Below are positions 35,346-45,715 of a DNA stretch of 64,000 bases, piece after piece; the first letter of the stretch is position 1; each line of letters begins with the position of its first letter. Source of the stretch: Cyanocohniella sp. LLY (lineage in GTDB: Bacteria; Cyanobacteriota; Cyanobacteriia; Cyanobacteriales; Nostocaceae); the NCBI GenBank assembly GCA_022241785.1, contig JAKOMP010000006.1, positions 302-64,301 on the forward strand. The letters run 5' to 3'. Below the pieces are notes generated by a model that was not told where the DNA came from, did no database searches, and saw nothing but the letters and a program-made list of their open reading frames with translations. A program made the position numbers and the translations under genes.

Positions 35346-36215
35346 ATGAGTCGAAAAGGTCAGTCGATAACTTTATCTATTTCAGAACGTGATAAAGCCG
35401 AGCTAGAAAACCTGGCTTTGGAGTTTGGTATGATGTGGGGTGATCGCCCGAATATCTCTAAACTTATAGAAGCGATCGCCCGTCATCAGTTAATTATTCG
35501 TAAAAATCACGACTGGTCAGAAGAACGTATTCGTGCGCTTGACCGTGCAATGCGTTTATTAACCGACAATGGGCAAAATGACCAAGCACAAACAATAGCA
35601 CAATTATTACTAGAACGTAGCGAACTACCAATACTTCTGCGTACCAATATTGAAAGTTTTTTAGGAAATTTACACCCACAATGGCGTTTGGAAATTGACC
35701 GTTATATCTTACGTCAGGAAGCATTTCAACTCAGTTATCAAGATGCAGCACAACGAGTTTTTAATTTTACTGTCTATTATGCTAAAGTTACACCCCATGA
35801 AAAGCGGCAATATCTAGATTGCTGGTGTAAAGAGACAGAAGGTAATTCTGATGTGGAAGAATTACGTCATAATTGGAGTTTACGTTTAGACCGTATTCAA
35901 GACGCTGCTGTTTTACCTGTTGCTGGTCAGTGGCGTACTGCTGGACTTGCACAGATAGACATAGAGATGCATCTGCTGGGTAATTTAGGCTTTGCTTATC
36001 AGTCCAAACCAGAAGACAAAATAAATGACTGGCTACCAGAGACACAACGAGTAAAGCAAGTTATCAGGAGTGTCTCTAATACATTTTGGTTTACTAGGGA
36101 AGTGATGCAATATGCACCAGATTGTGTAATTGTATCGCCAAAAAGTGTACAAGTACTCATTCAAAAGAAAATTAAAACTCTTTATCACAATTACCATTTA
36201 GATGTATCTTCATGA
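35346..36215 (+). CDS. RHH-WYL family transcriptional regulator
   Basis: A 289-residue protein. The first 50 residues (GQSITLSISERDKAELENLALEFGMMWGDRPNISKLIEAIARH) look like a ribbon-helix-helix DNA-binding domain. A helical middle is followed by a WYL-type ligand domain, ending with YAPDCVIVSPKSVQVLIQKKI. The key WYL residues are changed to FNFTVYY-like, so the ligand is uncertain. A WYL protein (Sll7009) has been reported as a repressor of the type I-D CRISPR locus in Synechocystis; this gene has the same position next to cas3. It may repress the cas operon (inference). Confidence 0.82.
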   Translation: MSRKGQSITLSISERDKAELENLALEFGMMWGDRPNISKLIEAIARHQLIIRKNHDWSEERIRALDRAMRLLTDNGQNDQAQTIAQLLLERSELPILLRTNIESFLGNLHPQWRLEIDRYILRQEAFQLSYQDAAQRVFNFTVYYAKVTPHEKRQYLDCWCKETEGNSDVEELRHNWSLRLDRIQDAAVLPVAGQWRTAGLAQIDIEMHLLGNLGFAYQSKPEDKINDWLPETQRVKQVIRSVSNTFWFTREVMQYAPDCVIVSPKSVQVLIQKKIKTLYHNYHLDVSS

Positions 36216-36299
36216 AAATTGTCTGGATTTAAAAACTAAGGAGTAAATGAAATTGCGGCTTTATCGATTCTTTATGCATTAATTCGGATACTTATCGAA

Positions 36300-36336
36300 G
36301 TTTCAATTCCTAAAGGGACTGGGGAAAAAATGATCA
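36300..36336 (-). repeat. Solitary CRISPR-like repeat remnant
   Basis: On the minus strand AGTCCCTTTAGGAATTGAAAC ends in the canonical ATTGAAAC. On the plus strand GTTTCAATTCCTAAAGGGACT matches the main repeat at most of its first 21 bases if one gap is allowed. No second copy is nearby. It marks the right edge of the I-D locus, just before trmB. Confidence 0.45.
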
Positions 36337-36369
36337 TATTTCTACCCCGCAGGAAGCCGCTAACGCTGA

Positions 36370-37014
36370 TCACTCCCTCTGTGTCAAAGTAAACAAAGCA
36401 CGATAAACGGGTTCTCCTTTATTTTGAGTACCTATTTCTCTTTCCGTCGGTACTGGTAGAGGGTTTTCGGCTAGCCATTCTCCTGTACCTAATTGCTGAA
36501 AGGCGGGATTTTCCACAAAGCGATCGCGCATTTCCACAGCCACAAATTTTATATCTGATTGCAGAAATACTACCCCCCCAACTGCTAAGTAATTAGCTAG
36601 TTCTGCCACTAATTCCGGTTGTACGACACGGCGTTTAGCGTGACGGGTTTTAAACCAAGGATCAGGGAACTGAATGGAAACCCGTTGCAAAGTGCCTGTA
36701 GGTAGAGAAGATAATAGCGATCGCAATGAATTATTCACATTGCAAAATAAATAGTGGAGATTTGTGACACCCAATTCACTCCGTACCTGATTCGCCTCCA
36801 CTACCAACGGTTCTCGAATTTCCAAACCCAGATAATTCCAGTTTGGTTCTATTTGCGCCATTTTTAGTAAAAACCTGCCCTTAGCACAGCCAATATCCAG
36901 ATGTAGTGGTTGATTTGGCTGGGTATAGACTTTTTCCCAGTCTAGAGGACTTGCTGGTGTTTGATACTTTTTGGCCAGGGGGTTAACGTGTTGGCGGACT
37001 CGGACAACTGCCAA
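36370..37014 (-). CDS. trmB: tRNA (guanine-N7-)-methyltransferase
   Basis: A 214-residue SAM-dependent enzyme that modifies G46 of tRNA. Motifs are [17 protein letters not shown] (SAM site), [11 protein letters not shown], and the TrmB signature [19 protein letters not shown]. Start is TTG with AAAGGAG eight bases upstream, in agreement with the family length. Confidence 0.96.
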   Translation of the reverse strand: MAVVRVRQHVNPLAKKYQTPASPLDWEKVYTQPNQPLHLDIGCAKGRFLLKMAQIEPNWNYLGLEIREPLVVEANQVRSELGVTNLHYLFCNVNNSLRSLLSSLPTGTLQRVSIQFPDPWFKTRHAKRRVVQPELVAELANYLAVGGVVFLQSDIKFVAVEMRDRFVENPAFQQLGTGEWLAENPLPVPTEREIGTQNKGEPVYRALFTLTQRE

Positions 37015-37510
37015 AATTGATACTCCTTTCAGTGTTAAATTTAAATGTTGTTAAATATATTTAAACGACTTACTATATATTAATTAATAATAGTATTACT
37101 CAGTAATAATTAACATTTCACACAATATATTTTGTCATATTATTTTTTATAAAATCAAGAATCATCCTGTAATTTAATTTATCATGTATTAACTAATCAT
37201 ACCAAGTCTATGTAAATCTGTACTTAATTCAGTCATCCGCTAAAACTAGTCTTTGCTAAACAAACCCATGATGAGCAGCCTCATGAAACTCATCTTGATC
37301 AAGGCATAAAATTAGCTGAATTGTATAAAATTATTACATATAAAATTCCTCTTTGATTTTGGCAAAAACTTAGTATACCTTGATTTCTTGTTCCCTGTTC
37401 CCTGTTCCCATTCCCTGTTCCCCGTTCACATCTCTTGTTTTTCAAAGCAAGCGTTATACTTTGTGAAAAAGAGTTTTTTCCGCACTGTTTTAAATTTAAC
37501 CTCAAAATCA
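37015..37510. other. A/T-rich intergenic region with a short heptamer-type tandem repeat
   Basis: The first 330 bp are A/T-rich with no supported gene. At 37388-37430 TTCCCTG is repeated with small changes (STRR-type short tandem repeat of Nostocales). The track start of the next gene lies in this repeat and is unlikely. Confidence 0.6.
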
Positions 37511-38671
37511 ATGTCTTTAAGTTTTCGCTTTGCCGTAGTTAGTGACTTACATTTGGCGCTTCCTCATACTATTTGGGATCATCCTAGCCGATTTCATTTG
37601 GTGGAAGTTAGTATCCCAGCTTTTGAAAGTGCAATAGAACATTTAACACAACTGGATTTGGATTTCCTCTTACTTCCAGGAGACCTAACTCAGCACAGCG
37701 AACCAGAAAATCATCTCTGGTTACAAAAACGATTAGCCAAGCTTCCTTTTCCCACCTATGTTGTTCCAGGTAATCATGACGTTCCCGTAATCCAGGCAAA
37801 TCAACAATCGATTGCTTTTGCCGATTTCCCCCACTATTACCGCCAATTTGGCTATACTGATCCCCAGCAACTTTACTATACACAGCAATTGTTGCCTGGA
37901 GTCCGATTAATTGGTCTAAATTCTAACTTTTTTAATGAACAGGGTGAGCAGATAGGGCGTTTAGATCCTCAACAACTTAGCTGGTTAGAAGAGGTACTTG
38001 CAGCATTTACAGATGAATTAATACTGGTAATGGTGCATCACAATGTCGTTGAGCATATACCCCATCAATCGCGCCATCCCTTAGGCAAGCGCTACATGCT
38101 GGAAAATTCTCCTCAACTATTACAAATCTTACAACGTTATCAAGTCCAGCTAGTATTTACGGGGCATTTGCATATTCAGGATATAGCCTGCTCACAAGGA
38201 GTATATGACATTACCACTGGTTCCTTAGTGAGCTATCCTCACCCTTATCGTGTTTTCGAGTTTCGTCAAGATAAACAGGGTAGAGAATGGTTACAAGTTT
38301 TATCTCATCGCATAGAAACAGCACCTAATTTCCCGAACCTGCAACATTTATCAAAGCAGTGGATGGGCGATCGCTCTTTTCCTTTTTTGCTGAAACTATT
38401 AACTCAGTACCCCTTAAACTTACCCCTAGCCCAAGCAGAAGAACTAGCACCTTTGATGCGTGACTTTTGGGCAAATATCGCTGATGGCGACGCCATATTA
38501 GACTATCCTGATTTTCCCCCAAAAGTGCGGCGCTATTTTCAAACATACGGTGCGATCGCTGATGGTAGTCCTCACCTGATTGATAACAACACCACCCTTC
38601 TTTTAAAGCAACCACAGGAAATTAGACAGCCAGTAGGTACGATGAGTAACGTTCTTTCACTTGTTGATTAA
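37511..38671 (+). CDS. Calcineurin-like metallophosphoesterase
   Basis: A 386-residue phosphoesterase. I start at MSLSFRFAVVSDLHLALP because the upstream part of the track ORF lies in a tandem repeat. The five metal-site motifs are all visible: SDLHL, LPGDLTQH, PGNHD, MVHHN, GHLHIQD. The C-terminal 130 residues are an extra domain without a motif I recognise. Substrate unknown; the family includes cyclic-nucleotide phosphodiesterases (CpdA-like). Confidence 0.9.
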   Translation: MSLSFRFAVVSDLHLALPHTIWDHPSRFHLVEVSIPAFESAIEHLTQLDLDFLLLPGDLTQHSEPENHLWLQKRLAKLPFPTYVVPGNHDVPVIQANQQSIAFADFPHYYRQFGYTDPQQLYYTQQLLPGVRLIGLNSNFFNEQGEQIGRLDPQQLSWLEEVLAAFTDELILVMVHHNVVEHIPHQSRHPLGKRYMLENSPQLLQILQRYQVQLVFTGHLHIQDIACSQGVYDITTGSLVSYPHPYRVFEFRQDKQGREWLQVLSHRIETAPNFPNLQHLSKQWMGDRSFPFLLKLLTQYPLNLPLAQAEELAPLMRDFWANIADGDAILDYPDFPPKVRRYFQTYGAIADGSPHLIDNNTTLLLKQPQEIRQPVGTMSNVLSLVD

Positions 38672-38736
38672 CTCTCATTTCCCCTACGAGGAAGTCAAAA
38701 ATCAAACAACTTGATTCACTACTCCATTCCCCTCGT

Positions 38737-39978
38737 CTAATCCCCATCATCTATTGCTCGGCAAATCCCAAAAACAGATGTATAACCGTGTACAAATGTA
38801 GTACCAGCCACAGGGCCAATTTCACCACTACAGAAAAAACCACCTACGGGGATATGTGGGATGTAGCGGTTAAATAACTCTGAATCAAAATTGGGTTTGC
38901 CATAAAGCCCTTGGCCACGTCCCACACAAGAAAACATTAAAGCAGCAGCGGCAGCAGGTTCGGCAAGTTGTTGAGTTTTATACCGTTCTAAAAGAAATTC
39001 TAGATCTTCGGCCGAGGCTTCGGCATCGCGGAGGTGGAATTGGAGGCGTTGACCAGGACGGACAATATCTCCCACTGCGATCGCCCCAGCAGATGGATCT
39101 ACCCCCAGAATGCTCCGAATTAAAAAGTCTCCTTGCTGTAAAGACAACTTAAATTGATCCATTTCCATGCCCACAAACAAGGAGTGTTGTGCTAGCATTC
39201 TTTCTTGTTCACTGAGACTAGCAATCAAATCTCTTAATACTACCAGTGGCACTTTTTCATCTAGTTCGAGGATGATATTGCGTTCAGCTTTTGTCACTTG
39301 CATTGGCTCACCGATGGGCCGACATCCCTGGGCCACAATGGTTTCTAAAACAATATTGCCGCTCAAAGCCAAGCCTACCGTTCCCTCACGATACAAGCAT
39401 TGATGCAGCCCAGCGGAGGCATCGTTACAAAACAGTGACATCCGACCACCTAAACCCCCCGAACTAGCCTGTCCCCCAACAACCACTGATCCTGGGTAGG
39501 CAAAATCCAGGCCTTGCAATAAATCATTGATTCTCGAAGAAAAGGCACTAGACAGCAAAATAAACTGGGGTGCTGGAGATGGTTGCACACCAATCAAATC
39601 AATCCAAGCATCTGGTGAACTATCCAAATCAGGTAATTCTTCAGCCAGAACATGAAAAACTTGTATATTCACCCCTGGCAGATGTGCTAAAGTCAAGCTA
39701 ATAGCTGCTTCTGCTTCTAATTCTTGAGTTTCTCCGGTAGCTGTAGTACCAATTACACCACCACCACTACAACCAATCAACACAGGTACTGAAAGTTTTT
39801 CAGCCAGGAGAGGTAAAAGCCGGGAATACTCACTGGCAAATGCAGACGAAATAAATACCAGCCCTAAATCCGCAGGTACTTTTAATATCGAGACAGCTTG
39901 TTCTACCACATCTGTAATAGCTGCTTCCAAAGAAGGACGGGTTGATAGGGCATTTGCCCACTGCATTTGGTCTGCCAT
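38737..39978 (-). CDS. FIST-domain sensory protein
   Basis: About 413 residues with FIST_N and FIST_C domains. Start MADQMQWANALSTRPSLEAA is chosen over the longer track ORF. Conserved glycine-rich parts are LIGCSGGGVIGT, VVGGQASSGGLGGR and the C-terminal GRGQGLYGKPNFDSELF, PVGGFFCSGEIGPV and HGYTSVFGI. FIST proteins are thought to bind small ligands such as amino acids and usually feed into signalling. No kinase or chemotaxis gene is adjacent. Confidence 0.9.
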   Translation of the reverse strand: MADQMQWANALSTRPSLEAAITDVVEQAVSILKVPADLGLVFISSAFASEYSRLLPLLAEKLSVPVLIGCSGGGVIGTTATGETQELEAEAAISLTLAHLPGVNIQVFHVLAEELPDLDSSPDAWIDLIGVQPSPAPQFILLSSAFSSRINDLLQGLDFAYPGSVVVGGQASSGGLGGRMSLFCNDASAGLHQCLYREGTVGLALSGNIVLETIVAQGCRPIGEPMQVTKAERNIILELDEKVPLVVLRDLIASLSEQERMLAQHSLFVGMEMDQFKLSLQQGDFLIRSILGVDPSAGAIAVGDIVRPGQRLQFHLRDAEASAEDLEFLLERYKTQQLAEPAAAAALMFSCVGRGQGLYGKPNFDSELFNRYIPHIPVGGFFCSGEIGPVAGTTFVHGYTSVFGICRAIDDGD

Positions 39979-40498
39979 GAATTTTGGGCTTTTTCCTCTT
40001 GTTAGTCCAGTAGTGGGAATTTTCGATCCTGGGCACAATTGCATCCTACAAGAGTTGACGCCAGCCAACTTGATCTCTCCTCAGTGCCTTGTTCATCCCA
40101 GGAAGCTAGTATTTATGACCTTTAATAACTGGCCAGCTACTTCTGCTCAACTACACTAATACAGCACAGCGGAAAGAGAAATTCCCATGAAAAATAGCAC
40201 TATAGCCATAGCATAAACATTTCTGAACTTCCGCAAAGCAGCACTAGGGTTGTCATTCCCTACCAGATGTACTCAATGTATTGTATGATTGTACTTTCGT
40301 GGTACTGACTCTATAAAAACTTAAGAAATAGATATAGATATACTAAGTAAGCCACTAAATGTTGTATTAATTATGAATCATCAGGCTAATACACTAAGGT
40401 AACACTTAAGTGGTTAAAATAGTTGAAGATAGAACAAAAAGTTGCCATTCTTAAACTTTTTCTATACTGGTACTAAAACAACACAACGAGACTAAACT
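39979..40498. other. Intergenic region between divergent FIST and cp12 genes
   Basis: 520 bp without a supported gene or RNA. It must hold the cp12 promoter; a near-palindrome GTACTTTCGTGGTAC (about 40.29 kb) has one base too many to be a standard NtcA site (GTAN8TAC). Confidence 0.5.
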
Positions 40499-40732
40499 AT
40501 GAGCGATACCCAAGAAAAAATCCAAGAGACAATTGCCGCAGAAGTAGAACAAGCTCGTACAGTTTGTGACACTTCTGGTAGTGGCTCTGCTGAATGTGCG
40601 GCAGCTTGGGATGCAGTTGAAGAGCTGCAAGCTGAAGCTTCCCACCAGCGCCACAAAAAGCCAAAAAATTCTCTAGAACAGTACTGTGATGATAACCCAG
40701 AAGCAGCAGAGTGCAGAGTTTACGAAGATTAG
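40499..40732 (+). CDS. cp12: CP12, Calvin-cycle regulatory protein
   Basis: A 77-residue, intrinsically disordered protein that joins GAPDH and phosphoribulokinase in a dark-inactive complex. Both disulfide pairs are present (CDTSGSGSAEC and CDDNPEAAEC), as well as the AWDAVEEL motif between them. A small hairpin AGGTGAATTGTTTTTCACCT lies just after the stop. Confidence 0.97.
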   Translation: MSDTQEKIQETIAAEVEQARTVCDTSGSGSAECAAAWDAVEELQAEASHQRHKKPKNSLEQYCDDNPEAAECRVYED

Positions 40733-41227
40733 TAAATAAGTAGGTGAATTGTTTTTCACCTGATTGGCAAGCAACTAAAATCCACTAAATATCTGGCATT
40801 TTTGATCTATTCCTGGATCAAATCTCAATCCATCTCCTGGCAATATCTTTTCTCTCTACTGATGAGAGTAAGTTGATAATTGTAGGTTTGGTGGTTTTAG
40901 GAGGTAAATATTGAGGATCGTAATGACCCGCAAATATGACCCCTAAGAATGAAAATATTGAGCTTTGTCTGGGCATACTAGCTCATAACTGCGGAGTGAG
41001 TTCCATAACTCTCCCGCAGGTAGCTGGCTGATAAAAGATATTTACAGTTGAGGATTTGCACGTTGCTTGTTTTTTTTGCAACTAGAAATTAGGCTAAGTC
41101 ATAAGATAGAGTTATCAAAAACTTGATCAACAGACAAAAAGTTGATATTTCATCCTCAATTCCGGATAAATGCTTCTGTAAAATAGCTGCTCTAGATACA
41201 AATTTGTTATAGCCTGAGAACAAAACT
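40733..41227. other. Intergenic region after cp12
   Basis: Apart from the hairpin AGGTGAA...TTCACCT at 40742-40761 (probable cp12 terminator), no gene, RNA or clear repeat was identified in this 495-bp stretch. Confidence 0.5.
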
Positions 41228-41821
41228 ATGCAAGAACTTTGGTTTCGCCCATTTGTCTGGGTGGACTACCGACTGGCGGTATTATTTATGGTGATTATTC
41301 CCTTAATTCTTTTAATTTGGGTGTTTGTCCAAAAAGTAGAAGGGATGCAACGCTTGTTATCTATTTATTGGCGAGTATCCAGTCTGCTGACAATCACAGT
41401 TTACTTGATGATTGCTCAGTACCCAGTTAGTTTTATTACTGGATTGATCGGGCAGATATTGATACCGGTTTCTCTGTGGTTTTGGGTGGATCTCAATGAT
41501 GAAATTGACTATCAACCAAGTAGTCCTTTGAAGCTAATCTTTACCTCGTGGCGTTGGGGCGTAACGGTTTATTCCATTTTAGGTGCAATTGCCTTTATTC
41601 CTTTTGTGGGGTGTGCTTTCTCAGAAACCGCCATTCAAACTCCCTATTGCCAAGTTTGGTTTGAAGCCCCCTTAATGTTTAAAGAGTATTTCCACTACAA
41701 CAGTACACCAGCTTTTTTAGGCTTTTTGGGCATAGTTGGTTTGGTAATTTATGTGGCTTACTTAGCCTACTTTGTCCTCGTCAAGCTGGGCAAACAGGGA
41801 CGTTCAGCCATACAACAGTAA
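41228..41821 (+). CDS. DUF3177 family membrane protein
   Basis: A 197-residue protein with about five membrane helices. The start MQELWFRPFVWVDYRLAVLF and the motif LWFWVDLNDE are typical of DUF3177, a family almost restricted to cyanobacteria. Function is unknown. It is followed 29 bp later by another conserved cyanobacterial gene on the same strand. Confidence 0.82.
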   Translation: MQELWFRPFVWVDYRLAVLFMVIIPLILLIWVFVQKVEGMQRLLSIYWRVSSLLTITVYLMIAQYPVSFITGLIGQILIPVSLWFWVDLNDEIDYQPSSPLKLIFTSWRWGVTVYSILGAIAFIPFVGCAFSETAIQTPYCQVWFEAPLMFKEYFHYNSTPAFLGFLGIVGLVIYVAYLAYFVLVKLGKQGRSAIQQ

Positions 41822-41850
41822 CTCATCTTTTGTGGTAAATTTCCTGTTTA

Positions 41851-42150
41851 ATGAACAATTTTATTGGCAAGCGGTTGGAACAATACACCGTTAAACGCCC
41901 CCAAGAAGTCTTACTGGTAACAGTAGAAATAGCCGATGAACAAGATAAAGTGGCTGTGTTCAAAGGCTTTTCTAGTTCTTTAATGCGTCCCACAGCATTT
42001 GATGCGGATGTACCAGTCATTCCCGAGGGCGCGATAATTCTTAGTATTGACCGCATTAGAAGTCCTTACAATCCTGAAGCCCCCCGTTATATTCAACGAG
42101 CAATTTCTTGGGAAGCTATGCAAGATTTGCTGTTAGAAGTTGGTGTTTAG
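41851..42150 (+). CDS. Conserved cyanobacterial protein, 99 aa (DUF7734-like)
   Basis: A soluble 99-residue protein: RLEQYTVKRPQEVLLVTVEI, FKGFSSSLMRPTAFDADVPVIP and IDRIRSPYNPEAPRYIQ. I recall this pattern in cyanobacteria and plastid-bearing plants (DUF7734), but the function is unknown. It lies close behind the DUF3177 gene and probably shares its transcript. Confidence 0.75.
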   Translation: MNNFIGKRLEQYTVKRPQEVLLVTVEIADEQDKVAVFKGFSSSLMRPTAFDADVPVIPEGAIILSIDRIRSPYNPEAPRYIQRAISWEAMQDLLLEVGV

Positions 42151-42175
42151 TTAGGGGCTAGTACAATATCTTTCT

Positions 42176-42270
42176 CCCTCGTCTCCCCATCTCCCCATCT
42201 CCCCATTTCCTGATTTCCCCAACTCCCAACTCCCCACTCCCCATCTCCCCACCTCCCCACTCCCTCCCAA
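42176..42270 (+). repeat. Pyrimidine-rich tandem repeat (CTCCCCAT)
   Basis: CTCCCCATCTCCCC-type units fill the gap between the 99-aa protein gene and cbiD. The ORF on the minus strand here (GDGEWGVGSWG) is repeat translation. Confidence 0.8.
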
Positions 42271-42271
42271 A

Positions 42272-43387
42272 ATGTCCCATCCTGGATACACTCTCCCTGT
42301 TTTTGCCTGTGCTTCTGCTGTGGCTGCATTACACTGGTTACGCTATCGTCAACCCCTAACTGTTGTGTCGGTAGACTTGATGGAACCTGCTGAAATTGCA
42401 GAAATACCGATTGAACAGGTGGCTGGATTCTCTGAAAATCAGGCTTTGGCAATTACCCGCAGTGAACCAGGTGATAATCTCGATTTAACTAGAAATACTC
42501 CCATTTGGGCGCTGGTGGAATGGAGCGAAGGCGACGGGGAGACTGTAACTATTCAAGGTGGAGAAGGTATCGGTAGACAAGTAAATGCTGATGATAAGCC
42601 GGCGATTTATGCTTATGCTCACAGGCTGCTAACAGAGAATCTGACGCGAATGCTAGCACCGGGTGAAAAAATCACGGTGAAAATCATTTTACCAGAAGGG
42701 CGATCGCTTGCTGTTCGCACCTCTAATTCGGCTTTTGGTGTGGTGGAAGGTCTTTCTCTGTTGGGGACAACTGGTATTTCTCAACCTTTGAGTACGCCAG
42801 ATCAATTGGCTACTTTTCGCAGTGAATTGCAACACAAAGCTAGTCAATTTGAACGCTTGGTATTTTGTATTGGCGAGAATGGCTTAGATTTAGCGCGTAA
42901 ACTCGGTATTAATCCCGAACAACTGGTAAAAACGGCTAACTGGTTGGGGCCATTGCTAGTAGAAGCCGATGTATTAGGTGTTAAAGAAATCTTATTGTTT
43001 GGTTATCACGGCAAATTGATGAAATTGGCTGCGGGGATTTTTCATACTCATCACCATTTGGCTGATGGACGTAGGGAGGTTTTGACGACGCATTGTGCAT
43101 TGGCTGGGTTACAGTCACCGCATCTACAAGCAGTATTTCACAGTGCTACAGCCGAAGCAGCATTGACATACCTAAGAGCCTTAGATGCAGCCACAGGTAG
43201 TGATTGGGTTAATCAAGTTTATCAGGCGATCGCTCAAACTATCGATACTCGTTCCCAAGAATATATACAAAGCCATAGTACAAGAGGTACCGCAGCAACA
43301 GTATGTGGCTCAATTCTCTTTGACCGCCATCGCCAAATTCTTGTAAAGAGCAAAACTGCTTGTCTCTTAATGGAAAAATTGTGTTAA
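42272..43387 (+). CDS. cbiD: Cobalt-precorrin-5B (C1)-methyltransferase CbiD
   Basis: A 371-residue enzyme of the anaerobic (cobalt-early) cobalamin route; it methylates C1 of cobalt-precorrin-5B. The start MSHPGYTLPVFACASAVAALHWL is the cyanobacterial version of the family N-terminus. Other signatures are GGEGIGRQVN, RTSNSAFGVVEGLSLLGTTGI and LFGYHGKLMKLAAGIFHTHHHLAD. guaA lies 226 bp downstream, and cbiD-guaA is a common cyanobacterial order. Confidence 0.95.
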   Translation: MSHPGYTLPVFACASAVAALHWLRYRQPLTVVSVDLMEPAEIAEIPIEQVAGFSENQALAITRSEPGDNLDLTRNTPIWALVEWSEGDGETVTIQGGEGIGRQVNADDKPAIYAYAHRLLTENLTRMLAPGEKITVKIILPEGRSLAVRTSNSAFGVVEGLSLLGTTGISQPLSTPDQLATFRSELQHKASQFERLVFCIGENGLDLARKLGINPEQLVKTANWLGPLLVEADVLGVKEILLFGYHGKLMKLAAGIFHTHHHLADGRREVLTTHCALAGLQSPHLQAVFHSATAEAALTYLRALDAATGSDWVNQVYQAIAQTIDTRSQEYIQSHSTRGTAATVCGSILFDRHRQILVKSKTACLLMEKLC

Positions 43388-43613
43388 TTTATTATGAATA
43401 ATCATAAATAATCCCAATCAATATCTTTTTAAGTAAGCACTCTCAGATAAGTTATTTTTTTAATACCATGCCATAACTATTGGCTAGCAAACGCTTTCTA
43501 CCTGGCGTTTGTTCGGGGATATCTTAACCATTTACCAGCCAAACCAGGCGATAAGTGGTGTTTAACTAGACAACAGTGCGACCATCTACCTTACATTCAC
43601 AACTCCCCTCATC

Positions 43614-45233
43614 ATGAATACAGCGGTGACTCTACAAACCGAACAAGCACCTCAAATGGAAAATTTGGGGCGGCTGGATCGTCAAATAATTGTGATTCTC
43701 GACTTCGGGTCACAATATTCAGAACTGATTGCTCGCCGTATCCGCGAGACTCAAGTATACTCTGAAGTTCTCTCTTATCGCACTACATCTGAACATTTAC
43801 GCAAATTAAATCCTAAAGGGATCATTCTCTCTGGTGGGCCAAGTTCAGTTTATGATGATCACGCTCCCCATTGTGACCCAGAAATCTGGAATTTAGGCAT
43901 TCCCATTTTGGGTGTGTGCTATGGAATGCAGTTGATGGTCAATCAGCTCGATGGCAAAGTAGAAAAAGCCGCACGGGGTGAATATGGCAAAGCATCATTA
44001 TATATAGATGACCCCACGGACTTGCTAACTAATGTCGAAGATGGCAGCACCATGTGGATGAGTCACGGTGATTCAGTCACCAAAATGCCCCCAGGGTTTG
44101 AAGTGTTAGCCCATACAGAGAATACTCCCTGTGCTGCCATTGCTGACCACGAAAAGAAACTTTACGGTGTACAGTTCCATCCCGAAGTAGTTCATTCTAT
44201 TGGTGGTCTGCCATTAATTCGCAACTTTGTTTATCATATCTGCGATTGCGAACCCACCTGGACAACAGCGGCTTTTGTAGAAGAAGCAATTCGGGAAATT
44301 CGGGCTAGAGTCGGTGAAAAGCGGGTACTTTTGGCGTTGTCTGGAGGAGTAGATTCTTCCACCTTAGCCTTTTTGCTGCATAAAGCCATTGGGGATCAAT
44401 TGACTTGTGTGTTTATTGATCAAGGCTTCATGCGTAAATTAGAGCCGGAAAGGTTATTGAAGCTATTTAAAGAACAGTTTCACATTCCCGTCGAATATGT
44501 CAATGCCCGCGATCGCTTCTTAGCAATGATTGACGGTATTACAGATCCCGAAGAAAAACGCCGCCGCATTGGGCATGAATTTATTCGGGTATTTGAAGAG
44601 ACATCCAAACGCCTGGGTCATTTTGATTATCTAGCACAAGGTACTTTGTATCCAGATGTCATCGAATCTGCTGATACCAACGTAGATCCTCAAACTGGCG
44701 AACGAGTAGCAGTAAAAATTAAGAGTCATCATAACGTTGGTGGGTTACCCAAAGACCTGAGGTTTAAACTAGTCGAACCTCTGCGGAAACTATTTAAAGA
44801 TGAAGTCCGCAAAGTTGGGCGTTCCATTGGTTTACCAGAAGAAATTGTCCAACGCCAACCCTTCCCCGGCCCTGGTTTGGCAATTCGGATCTTAGGCGAA
44901 GTCACCGCCGAACGGTTAAACATTTTGCGTGATGCTGATTTGATAGTGCGCCAAGAAATTAACAAACGTGGTTTGTACCATGAAGTTTGGCAAGCATTTG
45001 CTGTATTACTACCAATTCGTAGTGTTGGTGTCATGGGTGACCAGCGTACCTATGCTTACCCCATTGTCTTGCGGATTGTCACCAGTGAAGATGGCATGAC
45101 TGCTGATTGGGCGCGCATCCCTTACGATATATTGGAAGAAATTTCTAACCGCATTGTTAATGAGGTCAAAGGTGTTAACCGTGTGGTTTACGATATTACC
45201 TCCAAGCCACCTGGAACCATCGAGTGGGAATAA
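43614..45233 (+). CDS. guaA: GMP synthase (glutamine-hydrolysing)
   Basis: A 539-residue two-domain enzyme that converts XMP to GMP. The glutaminase domain has [11 protein letters not shown] (nucleophile Cys) and [11 protein letters not shown]. The ATP-pyrophosphatase P-loop is [15 protein letters not shown]. The dimerisation domain ends in [11 protein letters not shown], the canonical C-terminus. A strong terminator follows. Confidence 0.98.
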   Translation: MNTAVTLQTEQAPQMENLGRLDRQIIVILDFGSQYSELIARRIRETQVYSEVLSYRTTSEHLRKLNPKGIILSGGPSSVYDDHAPHCDPEIWNLGIPILGVCYGMQLMVNQLDGKVEKAARGEYGKASLYIDDPTDLLTNVEDGSTMWMSHGDSVTKMPPGFEVLAHTENTPCAAIADHEKKLYGVQFHPEVVHSIGGLPLIRNFVYHICDCEPTWTTAAFVEEAIREIRARVGEKRVLLALSGGVDSSTLAFLLHKAIGDQLTCVFIDQGFMRKLEPERLLKLFKEQFHIPVEYVNARDRFLAMIDGITDPEEKRRRIGHEFIRVFEETSKRLGHFDYLAQGTLYPDVIESADTNVDPQTGERVAVKIKSHHNVGGLPKDLRFKLVEPLRKLFKDEVRKVGRSIGLPEEIVQRQPFPGPGLAIRILGEVTAERLNILRDADLIVRQEINKRGLYHEVWQAFAVLLPIRSVGVMGDQRTYAYPIVLRIVTSEDGMTADWARIPYDILEEISNRIVNEVKGVNRVVYDITSKPPGTIEWE

Positions 45234-45257
45234 TTCTTGGCTAAGTTAGCCTATGGA

Positions 45258-45299
45258 TGGACACAGATGAACACTAATTATTTCTCTGTGTCCATTTTT
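45258..45299 (+). terminator. Rho-independent terminator after guaA
   Basis: TGGACACAGA and TCTGTGTCCA form a 10-bp perfect stem followed directly by TTTTT. Confidence 0.85.
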
Positions 45300-45319
45300 G
45301 GTTTTATTTAACGTGAATT

Positions 45320-45475
45320 CGACGGAACCTAACCCCAACCCCTTCCCTACAAGGGAAGGGGCAAAAAATAGCTCACGTGGTACGAAATAATCGGCTTTTT
45401 AAGCCTCTAACGCCACTTGCTACAAGTCGGGTATTAGTGGCTCCTCCTTGCAGGGGAGAGGAATGGAAGCGGGGT
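45320..45475. repeat. Diverged fragment of the MITE-like family
   Basis: CCTAACCCCAACCCCTTCCCTACAAGGGAAGGGG and TAACGCCACTTGCTACAAGTCGGG...GTGGCTCCTCC match internal parts of copies B and C, but no ACTTTTCACG ends are present. The rest of 45234-45715 holds only the guaA terminator and A/T-rich DNA. Confidence 0.55.
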
Positions 45476-45715
45476 CATTTCCAGCTTATCGAACTCACGT
45501 TTATGTATGGGATTTTGGCTTACGCAAAACAATAATTTGCTAGAAGTGATTAAATAAAAGAGCGATCGCGAGAATCAACCCTTTTATATTTAGTTGGTAT
45601 ATTTACGAACCAATAATTAATTTTTTATTTTTTTATTTAATCATGTAGAGACAAGACTTTTCCTATCTCTACAGATACAACAGGAGCTATATAGAGATAA
45701 CTCTATGAGAACTAT

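Noticed and set aside
37388-37510. Longer N-terminus of the metallophosphoesterase
   Set aside because: It would begin in a TTCCCTG tandem repeat; the domain starts right after the internal ATG.
40278-40302. NtcA box (GTAN8TAC) before cp12
   Set aside because: GTACTTTCGTGGTAC has nine instead of eight bases between the half sites.
42147-42452. 101-aa minus ORF
   Set aside because: It translates a CTCCCCAT tandem repeat and overlaps the start of cbiD.
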